Assembly (NCBI GenBank): GCA_028290405.1
Contig: JAQGJX010000189.1
Coordinates: forward strand, 1 to 34,677
Length of the DNA stretch: 34,677 nt
Reading direction: 5' to 3'
From: Hyphomicrobiales bacterium
GTDB taxonomy: Bacteria > Pseudomonadota > Alphaproteobacteria > Rhizobiales > Beijerinckiaceae
Below, in pieces: positions 1-8,147 of the stretch. Below the pieces are notes generated by a model, which saw nothing but the letters and a program-made list of their open reading frames with translations, did no database searches and was not told the DNA's origin. Position 1 is the first letter of the stretch. Each line of letters begins with the position of its first letter. A program made the translations under genes and the position numbers.

Positions 1-129
1 CGCCACCGCGTCCAGCACCGCGCCGGGGCCCACCGGCAGGCCGGCGGCGCGCAGCGCGCGCGCGAAGTGCAGGATGTTTTCGGCGAGCGCGCCGCCCGCA
101 GCCTCGTCCTGCGGAGCGGGCGCGTCCAT
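1..129 (-). CDS. coxE: CoxE-like VWA-domain protein, N-terminal fragment
   Basis: The first 43 codons of a minus-strand gene whose remainder lies beyond the left edge. The start ATG (129-127) overlaps the TGA of the preceding gene (131-129), which implies translational coupling. The visible residues include ENILHFARALRAAGLPVGPG, the typical opening of CoxE-like proteins carrying a von Willebrand factor A domain. In Oligotropha-type CO dehydrogenase clusters CoxE works with the AAA ATPase CoxD in maturation of the Mo-Cu active site. The position two genes after a MoxR/CoxD ATPase supports this. The metal-binding VWA motifs are not in the window, so the assignment rests on the N terminus and on context. 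Confidence 0.75.
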   Translation of the reverse strand, partial: MDAPAPQDEAAGGALAENILHFARALRAAGLPVGPGAVLDAVA

Positions 130-644
130 CAGGCCGCCTTCACCACGCGGGCGTGGAAGCGCTGGCCGTCGTGCGACAGCGCGATCTGGTCGCCGGGCGA
201 CAGCACGCCCACGTCCAGTTCCGTGTTCGGCAGGATCACGCTCACGCGCCCGCCGTTGATCAGCAGCACCTGGGAGCGCGCCTCGATGGCCGCGCCCGCC
301 CAGCCGCGGATGGCGGAGTGATACGGCTCGCGCTTCCATGCGGAGGGCTGCGCGGGATCCACCGTGATGGCCAGCACTTCCGAGCCCGCAAAGCTGGACA
401 TGACGAACTTGGCGCGGTCGGGCTTCCATTCCTCGCCAAGCGTGGGATTGCGCATCCACACGCAGAAGAACGCGCTGCACGTGCCCGGGCGCGCGTCATG
501 GATGGAGCAGCCGCGGCCGGCCTTCGCGTGCGTGCACCAGCGCCCGGCGGGCTTGGCGAGCTCCGCCACCGGGAAGGATTTGCAGCACATCATGCACGAG
601 CCGCAGGCGCGGCCGGGCACGGTTTCGTGGAGGACGGGTTCCAT
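129..644 (-). CDS. YkgJ-like cysteine-cluster protein
   Basis: A 171-residue protein with eight cysteines in its first 61 residues: C14, C17, C20 and C21 (CGSCMMCCK), then C37, C46, C56 and C61. This resembles the YkgJ/UPF0153 family of putative zinc- or iron-chelating proteins, whose biochemical role is unknown. The C-terminal 100 residues carry no motif I recognise. An in-frame TTG at 683 would overlap the coxD stop, but the ATG at 644 has a good AGGAG nine bases upstream, so I place the start there. It lies between coxD and coxE and overlaps coxE at its stop, so it is probably co-transcribed. A role in metal handling during cofactor maturation is inference only. Confidence 0.8.
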   Translation of the reverse strand: MEPVLHETVPGRACGSCMMCCKSFPVAELAKPAGRWCTHAKAGRGCSIHDARPGTCSAFFCVWMRNPTLGEEWKPDRAKFVMSSFAGSEVLAITVDPAQPSAWKREPYHSAIRGWAGAAIEARSQVLLINGGRVSVILPNTELDVGVLSPGDQIALSHDGQRFHARVVKAA

Positions 645-679
645 GGCGGCGGTCTCCTGCGGCGCCGTGCGGGCGGCGC

Positions 680-1639
680 TCAAATCTTCATTTGCGCGCG
701 CATGTCCGCGAGCATCCGCTCGGTCTTGGCGCCGCCGATCTTCTCGATGTCGTCCTGGTATTTCAGCAGCACGCCCAGCGTATCCTGCACGGTCTGCGGA
801 TCGAGCGCGACCACGTCGAGTTCATGCAGCGCGCTCGCCCAGTCCAGCGTTTCGGCGACGCCGGGCTGCTTGAACAGGTCCTGCTTGCGCAGGTACTGCA
901 CGAAGGCCACGATCTCCGCCGTGAGCCGCTTGGGGGCGCCGGGCGCGCGGGCCTGCACGATCTTCATCTCGCGCGCCGCGTCCGGGTATCCCACCCAGTG
1001 ATAGAGGCAGCGGCGCTTCAGCGCGTCGTGGACCTCGCGGGTGCGGTTGGACGTGATGACGACGATGGGCGGCTGCGCGGCCGTGACCGCGCCGAGCTCG
1101 GGAATCGTGATCTGGAAGTCCGACAGCACCTCGAGCAGGAACGCCTCGAACGCCTCGTCGGTGCGGTCGAGCTCGTCGATCAGCAGCACCGGCGGGCCCT
1201 CCGCGTGGGGCTCCAGCGCCTGCAGGAGCGGACGGCGCACCAGATAGCGCTCGGAGAACACGTCGTGCTCCAGCCGCTCGCGGTCCGTCTCGCCGGCGGC
1301 TTCCGCCAGCCGGATCGCCATCATCTGCGCGGCGTAGTTCCACTCGTAGACGGCGGACGAAACGTCGAGCCCCTCGTAGCATTGGAGGCGGATGAGCTTG
1401 CGGCCGAGCGTGCGCGACAGGACCTTGGCGATCTCCGTCTTGCCGACGCCCGCCTCGCCTTCCAGGAACAGCGGGCGGCCCATCTTCAGCGCCAGATAGA
1501 GCACCGTCGCGAGCCCGCGATCGGCCACGTAGTCCGCGCCGGTGAGCAGCGCGAGCGTGTCGTCGATAGAGGCCGGGATCTGCCCGGGCGAGCCGGATTT
1601 GGCGGAGGGCTTGGGAGGCACGGATGTTCCTTGCGTCAC
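680..1639 (-). CDS. coxD: MoxR-family AAA+ ATPase (CoxD-like)
   Basis: A 319-residue AAA+ ATPase with Walker A GEAGVGKT at residues 61-68 and Walker B VLLIDELDR at 151-159, followed by a sensor-1-like VVITSNRTREV segment and a RRC arginine-finger-type region. The length and the YLALKMGRPLFLEGEAG context fit the CoxD branch of the MoxR family. CoxD is known in Afipia (Oligotropha) carboxidovorans as an ATP-dependent chaperone that helps insert sulfur and copper into the Mo-Cu site of CO dehydrogenase, partnering a VWA protein (CoxE). Here coxM lies 78 bases upstream and coxE two genes downstream. MoxR proteins also serve unrelated systems, so the symbol depends on context. Confidence 0.88.
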   Translation of the reverse strand: MTQGTSVPPKPSAKSGSPGQIPASIDDTLALLTGADYVADRGLATVLYLALKMGRPLFLEGEAGVGKTEIAKVLSRTLGRKLIRLQCYEGLDVSSAVYEWNYAAQMMAIRLAEAAGETDRERLEHDVFSERYLVRRPLLQALEPHAEGPPVLLIDELDRTDEAFEAFLLEVLSDFQITIPELGAVTAAQPPIVVITSNRTREVHDALKRRCLYHWVGYPDAAREMKIVQARAPGAPKRLTAEIVAFVQYLRKQDLFKQPGVAETLDWASALHELDVVALDPQTVQDTLGVLLKYQDDIEKIGGAKTERMLADMRAQMKI

Positions 1640-1717
1640 GTCGGCGCTTTGTGCGCGTTCCCTCCCCCCAAAGGAAGGGAGCCGCCGCTCACGCGTCCCG
1701 CGGCGACGAGGCGAGGT

Positions 1718-2524
1718 TTACTTCCCCAGCGCCTTGCTCACCGCGCGGCGGGTCATCACTGTGATGAGGTGCGCGCGGTACTCGGCGTCGGCGTGGATGT
1801 CGCTGTTCAGCCCTTCCGCCGGGAACGGCGTCAGGCCGTCGAGGCCCTTCGGGTGGAACCTCGCCGTCAGGGCGGCCTCATACTTGGCGGCGCGGAACAC
1901 GCCGTTGGCCCCGGCGCCCGTCACGGCGACGCGCACCTCCTTGCCCTTCTTGGCGACGAACACGCCCACGATGGCGTAGCGCGAGGCCGGGTTGCGGAAT
2001 TTCTCGTAGGCCGCGCGGTTGGGCACGGGGAACGAGATCTTCGTGACCAGCTCGCCCTCTTCCAGCGCCGTCTCGAACAGGCCGGTGAAGAACTCGTCGG
2101 CGGGCAGCTTGCGCTTGTTGGTGATGATGGTGGCGCCCAGCGCCAGGCACGCGGAGGGATAGTCGGCGGCCGGATCGTTGTTGGCGACCGAGCCCCCGAT
2201 GGTGCCGCGATGGCGCACCGCCGGATCGCCGATCATGCCGGCGAGATCGGCCAGCGCCGGAATCTTCTCCTTCACGAGCGCCGAATTGGCCACATCGAAA
2301 TGGCGCGTCATGGCGCCGATGACGAGGTTGCGGCCCTTCATCTCGACGCCGCGCAGCTCCTCGACCGTCGTCAGGTCGATCAGGCCGGCCGGCGCCGCGA
2401 GGCGCTGCTTCATGGTGGGCAGCAGCGTCATGCCGCCGGCGAGAAACTTCGCGTCCTCGACCTTGCCGATGAGGTTGGCGGCTTTGCGCGCCGTATCGGG
2501 CCGGTGGTACGTGAATGCATACAT
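1718..2524 (-). CDS. coxM: Molybdenum hydroxylase FAD subunit (CoxM-like)
   Basis: A 268-residue medium subunit of the xanthine oxidase/CO dehydrogenase family. FAD-binding motifs are plain: AGGMTLLP at residues 29-36 and TIGGSVANNDPAAD at 108-121. This subunit passes electrons from the iron-sulfur protein to FAD and on to the respiratory chain. A GGGAG precedes the ATG by about 8 bases. coxS ends only 32 bases upstream, leaving no room for the large subunit that often sits between coxS and coxM. Because that subunit is missing, the substrate cannot be read from this window: CO and other aerobic Mo-hydroxylase substrates remain possible. Confidence 0.93.
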   Translation of the reverse strand: MYAFTYHRPDTARKAANLIGKVEDAKFLAGGMTLLPTMKQRLAAPAGLIDLTTVEELRGVEMKGRNLVIGAMTRHFDVANSALVKEKIPALADLAGMIGDPAVRHRGTIGGSVANNDPAADYPSACLALGATIITNKRKLPADEFFTGLFETALEEGELVTKISFPVPNRAAYEKFRNPASRYAIVGVFVAKKGKEVRVAVTGAGANGVFRAAKYEAALTARFHPKGLDGLTPFPAEGLNSDIHADAEYRAHLITVMTRRAVSKALGK

Positions 2525-2556
2525 CGTTCGTCTCCCGGAATTGCGTGCGCGAGGGC

Positions 2557-3051
2557 TTATTCAGCCGCGGCGGCGTGCGCTGTCGCGCCCATCTTCTGCG
2601 CGCCGTCGGCGATCGCCTTCACGATATTGTGGTAGCCCGTGCAGCGGCAGATGTTGCCTTCCAGCTCGTGGCGAATGGTGGCCTCGTCGAGGTCGGAACC
2701 CTTGCGGTTCACGATGTCCACGGCCGACATGATCATGCCCGGCGTGCAGAAGCCGCACTGCAACCCGTGGTTCTCCCGGAAGGCTTCCTGCATCGGGTGC
2801 AGCACGCCCTCGTGCGCCAGTCCCTCGATGGTGGTCACGTCGGCGCCGTCCAGCGACAGGGCGAGCGCCGTGCAGGACTTGATGGCCGCGCCGTTCACAT
2901 GCACCACGCAGCAGCCGCACTGGCTCGTGTCGCAGCCCACATGCGTGCCCGTGAGGCGCAGCTCTTCGCGCAGGAACTGCACCAGCAGCGTGCGGGGGTC
3001 GACGTCGCGGGACACGGCCTTGCTGTTCACCGTCATGGAAACCTTGGGCAT
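2557..3051 (-). CDS. coxS: Molybdenum hydroxylase [2Fe-2S] subunit (CoxS-like)
   Basis: A 164-residue small subunit with two [2Fe-2S] clusters. The plant-ferredoxin-type cluster uses C40, C45, C48 and C60 (motif CDTSQCGCC, with an extra C47). The C-terminal helical cluster uses C99, C102 (QCGFCTPG), C135 and C137 (CRCTGY). It relays electrons from the molybdenum centre to the FAD subunit. The length is normal for the family. A GGGAGG lies nine bases before the ATG. Transcription order is coxG-coxS-coxM, all on the minus strand with short gaps. Confidence 0.95.
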   Translation of the reverse strand: MPKVSMTVNSKAVSRDVDPRTLLVQFLREELRLTGTHVGCDTSQCGCCVVHVNGAAIKSCTALALSLDGADVTTIEGLAHEGVLHPMQEAFRENHGLQCGFCTPGMIMSAVDIVNRKGSDLDEATIRHELEGNICRCTGYHNIVKAIADGAQKMGATAHAAAAE

Positions 3052-3153
3052 TTTCTTGAACCTCCCGAGGGTGTCTCTCCCTCACATGAGCGCCAATGTG
3101 TCGCCGCGCCGCGTTCCGGTCAAGCCGGGCGCGGCGGGCGAGGACGCGTGCGG

Positions 3154-3606
3154 TCAGCCCTTGGCGACCACTTCCACGAATTTGGAGAAGAACGAATCCG
3201 CGTTCTTCTTGGCTACGCCGTCGATGAGGCGCCCGCCGAGCTGGGCGATCTTGCCGCCCACGTTGGCCTCCACGTCATAGGAGAGGACCGTGCCGCCTTC
3301 GGGCGCGTCCGTCAGGGTCACGCGCGCGCCGCCCTTGGCGAAGCCCGCGACGCCGCCCTCGCCCTGGCCGCTGATGCGATAGCCGTTCGGGGGGTCGATC
3401 TCGGACAGTTCGACCGCGCCCTTGAACGTTGCGCCGACCGGCCCGACCTTGATTTTGGCCACGGCGCGGAAGGACGTGTCGGACGTCTTCTCCAGTTCCT
3501 GGCAACCGGGGATGCACTGCTTGAGCACCTCGGGATCGTTGAGCTTGTCCCATACCGTCTGGCGGTCGGCGGGGAGGGTGACCTCCCCCTTCATCGTCAT
3601 GGCCAT
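3154..3606 (-). CDS. coxG: CoxG-like SRPBCC-fold protein
   Basis: A 150-residue protein of the CO dehydrogenase subunit G family (SRPBCC/START-like fold). It begins [19 protein letters not shown] and contains the family pattern of a [12 protein letters not shown] segment near residues 28-37 and a [15 protein letters not shown] strand further on. In Oligotropha CoxG is implicated in anchoring CO dehydrogenase to the membrane. The ATG at 3606 has GAGG seven bases upstream, better than the in-frame ATGs at 3600 and 3594. It is the first gene of the minus-strand cluster, and a 179-base divergent region separates it from the hydrolase at 3786. Normally coxG lies at the far end of cox clusters, so this position is rearranged relative to the type operon. 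Confidence 0.88.
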   Translation of the reverse strand: MAMTMKGEVTLPADRQTVWDKLNDPEVLKQCIPGCQELEKTSDTSFRAVAKIKVGPVGATFKGAVELSEIDPPNGYRISGQGEGGVAGFAKGGARVTLTDAPEGGTVLSYDVEANVGGKIAQLGGRLIDGVAKKNADSFFSKFVEVVAKG

Positions 3607-3785
3607 ATGCGTTCCTCACCGGTTGGCTTGTGGGCTCTTATCTCTTGGACGGGCAGGCGAAGTCCAGTGCAGATATGACGCGGCGCCAGTTGCGCGCGGC
3701 CGCCCCGGGCGCTACCCAAAGCGCACCGCCGGGCGCCGCCAAGCCCCCGGACGCATGCACTGACGCGGACTTTTGAGGGGCTGAC

Positions 3786-5027
3786 ATGGCGAACATGAAA
3801 ATCAACGGCGCGACGCTCAACGTCGTGGTGGACGGCCCCGAGGACGCCCCGGCCCTCCTGATGTCGAATTCGCTGGGCTCCAACCTGTCCATGTGGGACC
3901 CGCAGATGGCGTCCCTGGCCCGGCGCTTCCGGGTGATCCGGTATGATTCGCGCGGCCATGGCGCCAGCGAAGTCACCCCCGGCCCCTATTCGGTTGAGCA
4001 ACTGGGCCGCGACGCGCTGGGCGTGCTCGACGCCGTGGGGGTGGAGAAGGCGCACTTCATCGGCCTGTCGCTCGGCGGGGTGGTGGGCATGTGGCTGCTG
4101 CTCAACGCGCCGGAGCGGATCGACCGCGCGGTGCTGTCCAACACCAGCGCCCATTTCGGCAATCCAGACAGCTGGAACGCCCGCATCCGCACCGCCATGG
4201 CCGAGGGGCTCGACGGACTCGCGGACGCCACCATGGACCGCTGGTTCACGGCCGATTTCCAGGAAGCCCATCCCGAAACCGTGGCGCGCATCGCCGACGC
4301 ATTCCGCGCCACCGCCCCGGAAGGCTTCTGCGCCGCCGCCGCCGCCATACGCGACTGCGACCTGCGCGAGGCTATCCGGTCCATCTCGAACCGCGTGCTG
4401 GTGATCGTCGGGACGCAGGACCCCTCCGCCACCCCCTCGGCGGGCGGCCTGATCGCCGAGCACATCCCCGGCGCCCGCCTCGTGGCGCTGGAAGCCGCGC
4501 ACCTGTCGAACACGCAGGCCGAGAACGAGTTCAACCGCGCGGTCGTGGCGTTCCTCACCGCGCCTGCGGCCCAGCCCAAGGCCGAGCGCAAGGCCGAGCC
4601 CGCGGCCCGCGTGAAAGCGGCGAAGAAGTCCGCCAAAAAAACGGCGAAGAAAGCCGCAAAGGCCGGGACGGCCAAGAAGGCCGCCGCCAAGAAGTCTGCG
4701 GCGAAGAAGGCTCCGGCCAAGAAGGGCGGCGCCAAAAAGTCCGTCGCCAAGAAAGCTGCGGCGAAAAAGACCGCGGCCAAGAAATCCGCTGGCAAGAAGG
4801 CGAGCGCCAGGAAGGTCGCCGGCAAGAAGACGGCCAAGTCGTCCTCAACCAGGACAGCAGCCAAGAAGACGGCGAAGAAGGCGGCCGTGAAGACGCCCGC
4901 CAGGAAGTCCGTCAAGAAGGCCGTCAAGCAGGCTGGGACGAAGACGGCCACGAAGATCGCCAAGAAGACGGCGAAGACCTCCGCCAAGAAATCCGCCCGG
5001 AAGGCGGCGAAGAAGTCCCGCCGCTAG
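3786..5027 (+). CDS. pcaD: 3-oxoadipate enol-lactonase-like alpha/beta hydrolase with histone-H1-like tail
   Basis: A 413-residue two-part protein. Residues 1-260 are an alpha/beta hydrolase most like PcaD, which hydrolyses 3-oxoadipate enol-lactone in the beta-ketoadipate pathway: an oxyanion segment near SNSLGSN (27-33), YDSRGHG (53-59), nucleophile elbow GLSLGG with Ser95, acid Asp212 (GTQDPSATP) and His239 (EAAHLSN). PcaD normally ends about here. Residues 263-413 are instead a low-complexity tail of AKK-type repeats, about 150 residues of Lys, Ala, Ser and Thr, like bacterial H1-like proteins, AlgP and the PhaF tail. The start has GAGGGG five bases upstream. No other pca genes are near. 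The catalytic domain is clear, the exact substrate less so, and the tail's role (DNA, polyphosphate or granule binding) is unknown. Confidence 0.85.
   Translation: MANMKINGATLNVVVDGPEDAPALLMSNSLGSNLSMWDPQMASLARRFRVIRYDSRGHGASEVTPGPYSVEQLGRDALGVLDAVGVEKAHFIGLSLGGVVGMWLLLNAPERIDRAVLSNTSAHFGNPDSWNARIRTAMAEGLDGLADATMDRWFTADFQEAHPETVARIADAFRATAPEGFCAAAAAIRDCDLREAIRSISNRVLVIVGTQDPSATPSAGGLIAEHIPGARLVALEAAHLSNTQAENEFNRAVVAFLTAPAAQPKAERKAEPAARVKAAKKSAKKTAKKAAKAGTAKKAAAKKSAAKKAPAKKGGAKKSVAKKAAAKKTAAKKSAGKKASARKVAGKKTAKSSSTRTAAKKTAKKAAVKTPARKSVKKAVKQAGTKTATKIAKKTAKTSAKKSARKAAKKSRR
4570..5024 (+). repeat. Degenerate tandem repeats encoding AKK-rich tail
   Basis: About 450 bases of imperfect tandem units built around GCCAAGAAG, coding for AKK, AAKK and SAKK motifs in the last ~150 residues of the hydrolase. 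The units vary in spacer residue and codon, so this is a coding low-complexity repeat. It is prone to length variation by slippage or recombination. Confidence 0.85.
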
Positions 5028-5054
5028 AAGGCGGGGCGTTCGCCCAGGACCGGC

Positions 5055-5076
5055 CCCGCGTGAACCCTCACGCGGG
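5055..5076. terminator. GC-rich hairpin between convergent genes, possible terminator
   Basis: A perfect 9-bp stem (CCCGCGTGA with TCACGCGGG) closed by an ACCC loop, lying 27 bases after the hydrolase stop and overlapping the last codons and stop of the converging TRAP permease gene. No T run follows on either strand, so it could slow RNA polymerase or protect 3' ends, but it is not a classical intrinsic terminator. Confidence 0.3.
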
Positions 5077-6999
5077 CGCGGCGGCGGTCGGCCTGCGCCG
5101 CAGCATGTAATCGGCCAGAAGCAGGCCCGAGGCCCCAAGAACGAGCGCGACGTCCAGCGCCGTGTTCTCCGGGACCCAGTAGACCAGCAGCAGCACGGCC
5201 AGCGCAGCGGCCGCATAAAGGGCGCGTCCGGCGGCCCTGAGCGGCGCGAACGAATAGCCCACCACAGCCATGCAGCCCAGGTAGATGCCCAGCCCCGTGC
5301 GCAGCACGTCCAGCAACACCGCCAGCCATGGCCCGTCCATCAGCAACGTCGGGCGCCCGACGAACAGGAACGGCAGCACGAAGGCGCTCCAGCCGAACGC
5401 CACCGACGCCCAGCCGGCGTTCCAGCCCGAGACGCGCGCGATGTTGGCCGCCGCGTAGGAGGCCAAGGCGACCGGGGGGGTGATCATCGACAGCATGCCG
5501 TAGTACATGACGAACATGTGCGCAGCCATCGGCTTCACGCCAAGCTGCACCAGCGCCGGCGCGATCAGCGTCGCGGTGAGCACGTAGACGCCCACCGTCG
5601 GCATGCCCATGCCGAGCACGAAACTCAGGATCGCGGTGAGCACCAGGAGCGCCAGCACGCTATCGCCGCTCAGCGTCACGAGTTGCAGCGTGAGGCCGAA
5701 GGCCAGGCCGGTGATGTTGAGCACGCCCACCACCAGCCCGGCGGCGGCGCTGATGAGGATGATGTCGAGCGACGAGCGGCCCGTGTCCAGCACGGCGCGC
5801 CAGAGTTCGCTCACCGTGCAGCGCGAGCCCCGGTAGGTGAACATGAAATTGAACGCCAGCAGCATCAGGGTGGCGTAGATGGCGGCCCGCTCGGCCTGCA
5901 TCTCGAGGAACAACAGGCCGACGATCAGGAAAGCGATGGGCAGAAGGAAGTGCCAGCCGTCGCGCAGCACCGACATGAACCGCAGGTCGTCGTCGGTCTT
6001 GACGGCGCCGATGTGCTGCTTGGCGGCTTCAAGGTCCACGCACATGAACAGCGTGCCGTAATAGAGCAGCGAGGGAATGGTGGCGGCGATCACCACCGCG
6101 CCGTAGCTCGTCTGCAGCAGTTCCGCCATGATGAAGGCAGCGGCGCCCATCACGGGCGGCATGAGCTGCCCGCCCGTGGAGCCCACCGCCTCGATGGCGG
6201 CTGCGCGCGTCGGCGAAAAGCCCGAGCGGATCATCAGCGGAATGGTGACGATGCCCACCGCCATCACGTTGCTCACCGCCGCGCCGGATATCATCCCGAA
6301 CAGGCCCGAGCCGACCACGGCGATCTTGGCCGCCCCGCCCCGGAACGCCCCCATGGCGGACATGGCGAGATCGGCGAAGAACTCCGAGCCACCGGTGCGC
6401 GACAGCACCTGCCCCATGATGGTGAACGGAATGACGATGATGACGCCGACGCCCAGCAGCGACGAGATGAGCCCGTTGATGTCGAGGCCCAGATAGACGA
6501 TGAGCCGCATCGTGCTGACGGGCCGCGTCTGGAAGTCGCCCGGCATGTGCGGGCCGATGAACACGTAGGCGATCATCACCAGCACGATGCCGACCAGCAC
6601 CGGCCCGGCCAGCCGGCGGGTCGCCTCCAGCACCAGCGCCAGCAACAACGCGCTGCCGAGGACGCCGTCCAGCGGCAGCATGGTGAGTTCCTGCGACAGG
6701 GTCGGGTAGCGCAGGGCGATGTAGCCGCACAGCCCGAAGGACAGCGCGGCGGCGATCCAGTCGGCCACGCGCACGCGGCCCCGGGCGCTTTCGTGCAGAT
6801 AGGCGATGACGAGCGCCAGGCCCAGCACGCCGGTCAGCATCTGCTCGGTGTAGAACGAGGTGTTCAGCACCCGGCGCGGCAGGTCCAGCACCCAGCCCGC
6901 CACGATGGCCACCAGCAATCCCTGGCAGACGTCCACGACCAGTGAACCCCAGCGGTCGGGGCTGGGGTTCAGGGTCTTTGCAAGCCCGGCGTCGGTCAT
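5068..6999 (-). CDS. TRAP transporter fused permease (small and large membrane domains)
   Basis: A 643-residue, highly hydrophobic protein with the length and pattern of TRAP permeases in which the small DctQ-like and large DctM-like domains are fused (4TM/12TM type). Recognisable DctM-type segments include GGSEFFADLAMSAMGAFRGG, the GAAVSNVMAVGIVTIPLM region and a long MGMPTVGVYVL membrane stretch. Fused TRAP permeases nearly always pair with TAXI-type binding proteins, and one is encoded 37 bases upstream. The system is a sodium- or proton-driven importer of a small organic anion in the inner membrane. The substrate cannot be predicted. A GAGGA lies eight bases before the ATG. Confidence 0.93.
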   Translation of the reverse strand: MTDAGLAKTLNPSPDRWGSLVVDVCQGLLVAIVAGWVLDLPRRVLNTSFYTEQMLTGVLGLALVIAYLHESARGRVRVADWIAAALSFGLCGYIALRYPTLSQELTMLPLDGVLGSALLLALVLEATRRLAGPVLVGIVLVMIAYVFIGPHMPGDFQTRPVSTMRLIVYLGLDINGLISSLLGVGVIIVIPFTIMGQVLSRTGGSEFFADLAMSAMGAFRGGAAKIAVVGSGLFGMISGAAVSNVMAVGIVTIPLMIRSGFSPTRAAAIEAVGSTGGQLMPPVMGAAAFIMAELLQTSYGAVVIAATIPSLLYYGTLFMCVDLEAAKQHIGAVKTDDDLRFMSVLRDGWHFLLPIAFLIVGLLFLEMQAERAAIYATLMLLAFNFMFTYRGSRCTVSELWRAVLDTGRSSLDIILISAAAGLVVGVLNITGLAFGLTLQLVTLSGDSVLALLVLTAILSFVLGMGMPTVGVYVLTATLIAPALVQLGVKPMAAHMFVMYYGMLSMITPPVALASYAAANIARVSGWNAGWASVAFGWSAFVLPFLFVGRPTLLMDGPWLAVLLDVLRTGLGIYLGCMAVVGYSFAPLRAAGRALYAAAALAVLLLVYWVPENTALDVALVLGASGLLLADYMLRRRPTAAAPA

Positions 7000-7036
7000 G
7001 TGTCGTCCTCGTCGCCGGCGGTCGGCTTGGGCTTGG

Positions 7037-8011
7037 TTACTGCTTGGGCTTGAGGCCCTTGCCTTCGAAATATTTCACCGCGCCCGCGTGGTAGGGAATG
7101 GCGCCGGCCTTGTAGTAATCGGCGACGTCGAATTCCGCCAGCCAGGGGGCGGTCGCCACCATGTCGGGCTTGTTCTTGGCCATCTCGTCCAGCACCTTGG
7201 CGACGACGTCGTCCTTCACGTGCGCGCCGGCCAGCAGCAGGTTGTCGAAGGTCAGCACCGTGGTCGGCTCGGTCACGCCCGCCAGGCCCGGCCGGGGCTT
7301 CACTTCAGTAAAGTAGATCGACGGCGCCACCTTGCGGGCCGCCTCCAGCGCGGCGGGCGCCGACGGCAGCCCCAGGAGGCGCACGCCGCCCACGGAGGCG
7401 TCGGCCTCGTTCACCTTGCCGGCGCCGAGCGCAAAATAGAACACGTCTGCGGCGCCGGAAATGAAATCGTCGGCCGAGCGGATGACGTTAGGCACCATGA
7501 CGGGCTTGATGTCCTTTGGCGTGAGCCCCGCGGCAGCAAGGCTCGCGATCGCCAGGTCGTCGTTGGTGCGCATGGCCGAGAAGCCCAGCGGGAACCGCTT
7601 GCCCTTCACGTCCGCCATGGTCTTCATGTCGCTGTCCTTGCGGGCGAAGAAGCCGACGCGCAGCGGCTGCACGGCGGCCACGACCCGCAACTTCTCCTGC
7701 TTGCCCGCGACAGCCTTGCCCGTATAGGCCTCGATGGCCTCGATGACGTTGGCGATGCCGAAATCCGCCTCGCCGTTGTTGATGAGCGGCAGCAGGGCGG
7801 ATTCGCCCGCGGTCGGCTGGATGCGGGTCTGCATTCCCGCCTTCTGCTGCATGACCTTGGCGATCGCCGCCCCGGTGGAGTTGTTGAGCGTGCCCGGCTG
7901 CATGGTCACGAAGCCGAAGGTCTGCGCGCTGGCCGGCGCAGCCAGCGCCAAGGCCACGAGGGCCGCGCAGGCGGGCGGCAGTCGCTTGGTCAGGAGGCGT
8001 GTCATGGTCAT
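7037..8011 (-). CDS. TAXI-family TRAP solute-binding protein
   Basis: A 324-residue periplasmic binding protein with a signal peptide (basic start, hydrophobic core, cleavage expected after PASAQ or just before it, near residues 27-29). The mature N terminus, FGFVTMQPGTLNNSTGAAIA, and the INNGEADFGIANV segment are typical TAXI family signatures. It captures the ligand for the fused TRAP permease downstream. The frame stays open to 8347, but a GGGGAG nine bases before the ATG at 8011 and the signal peptide fix the start there; a second ATG lies at 8005. The ligand is unknown: characterised TAXI proteins bind glutamate or other carboxylates. Confidence 0.9.
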   Translation of the reverse strand: MTMTRLLTKRLPPACAALVALALAAPASAQTFGFVTMQPGTLNNSTGAAIAKVMQQKAGMQTRIQPTAGESALLPLINNGEADFGIANVIEAIEAYTGKAVAGKQEKLRVVAAVQPLRVGFFARKDSDMKTMADVKGKRFPLGFSAMRTNDDLAIASLAAAGLTPKDIKPVMVPNVIRSADDFISGAADVFYFALGAGKVNEADASVGGVRLLGLPSAPAALEAARKVAPSIYFTEVKPRPGLAGVTEPTTVLTFDNLLLAGAHVKDDVVAKVLDEMAKNKPDMVATAPWLAEFDVADYYKAGAIPYHAGAVKYFEGKGLKPKQ

Positions 8012-8147
8012 TGGTGCGTTCTCCCCGTTCGGCTTCAGATCGCCGTGTCTCGTATGCGTCGATGGCGCAGGCTCGCACGCCGCAACGCGCGCGCCAACGT
8101 CCGCGTGGACGCGATGAACGTCTCTTATCAAGCCTCGCCTGAGCTTT

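Noticed and set aside
692-2635. Long open plus-strand frame opposite coxM and coxD
   Set aside because: It lies antisense to two genes with clear motifs, has the Arg/His/Gly-rich composition of GC-rich shadow frames and no family resemblance.
4570-5024. Repeat-dense stretch considered as a CRISPR or satellite array
   Set aside because: Units are short, degenerate and in frame, and they encode the AKK tail; there are no constant repeats with unique spacers.
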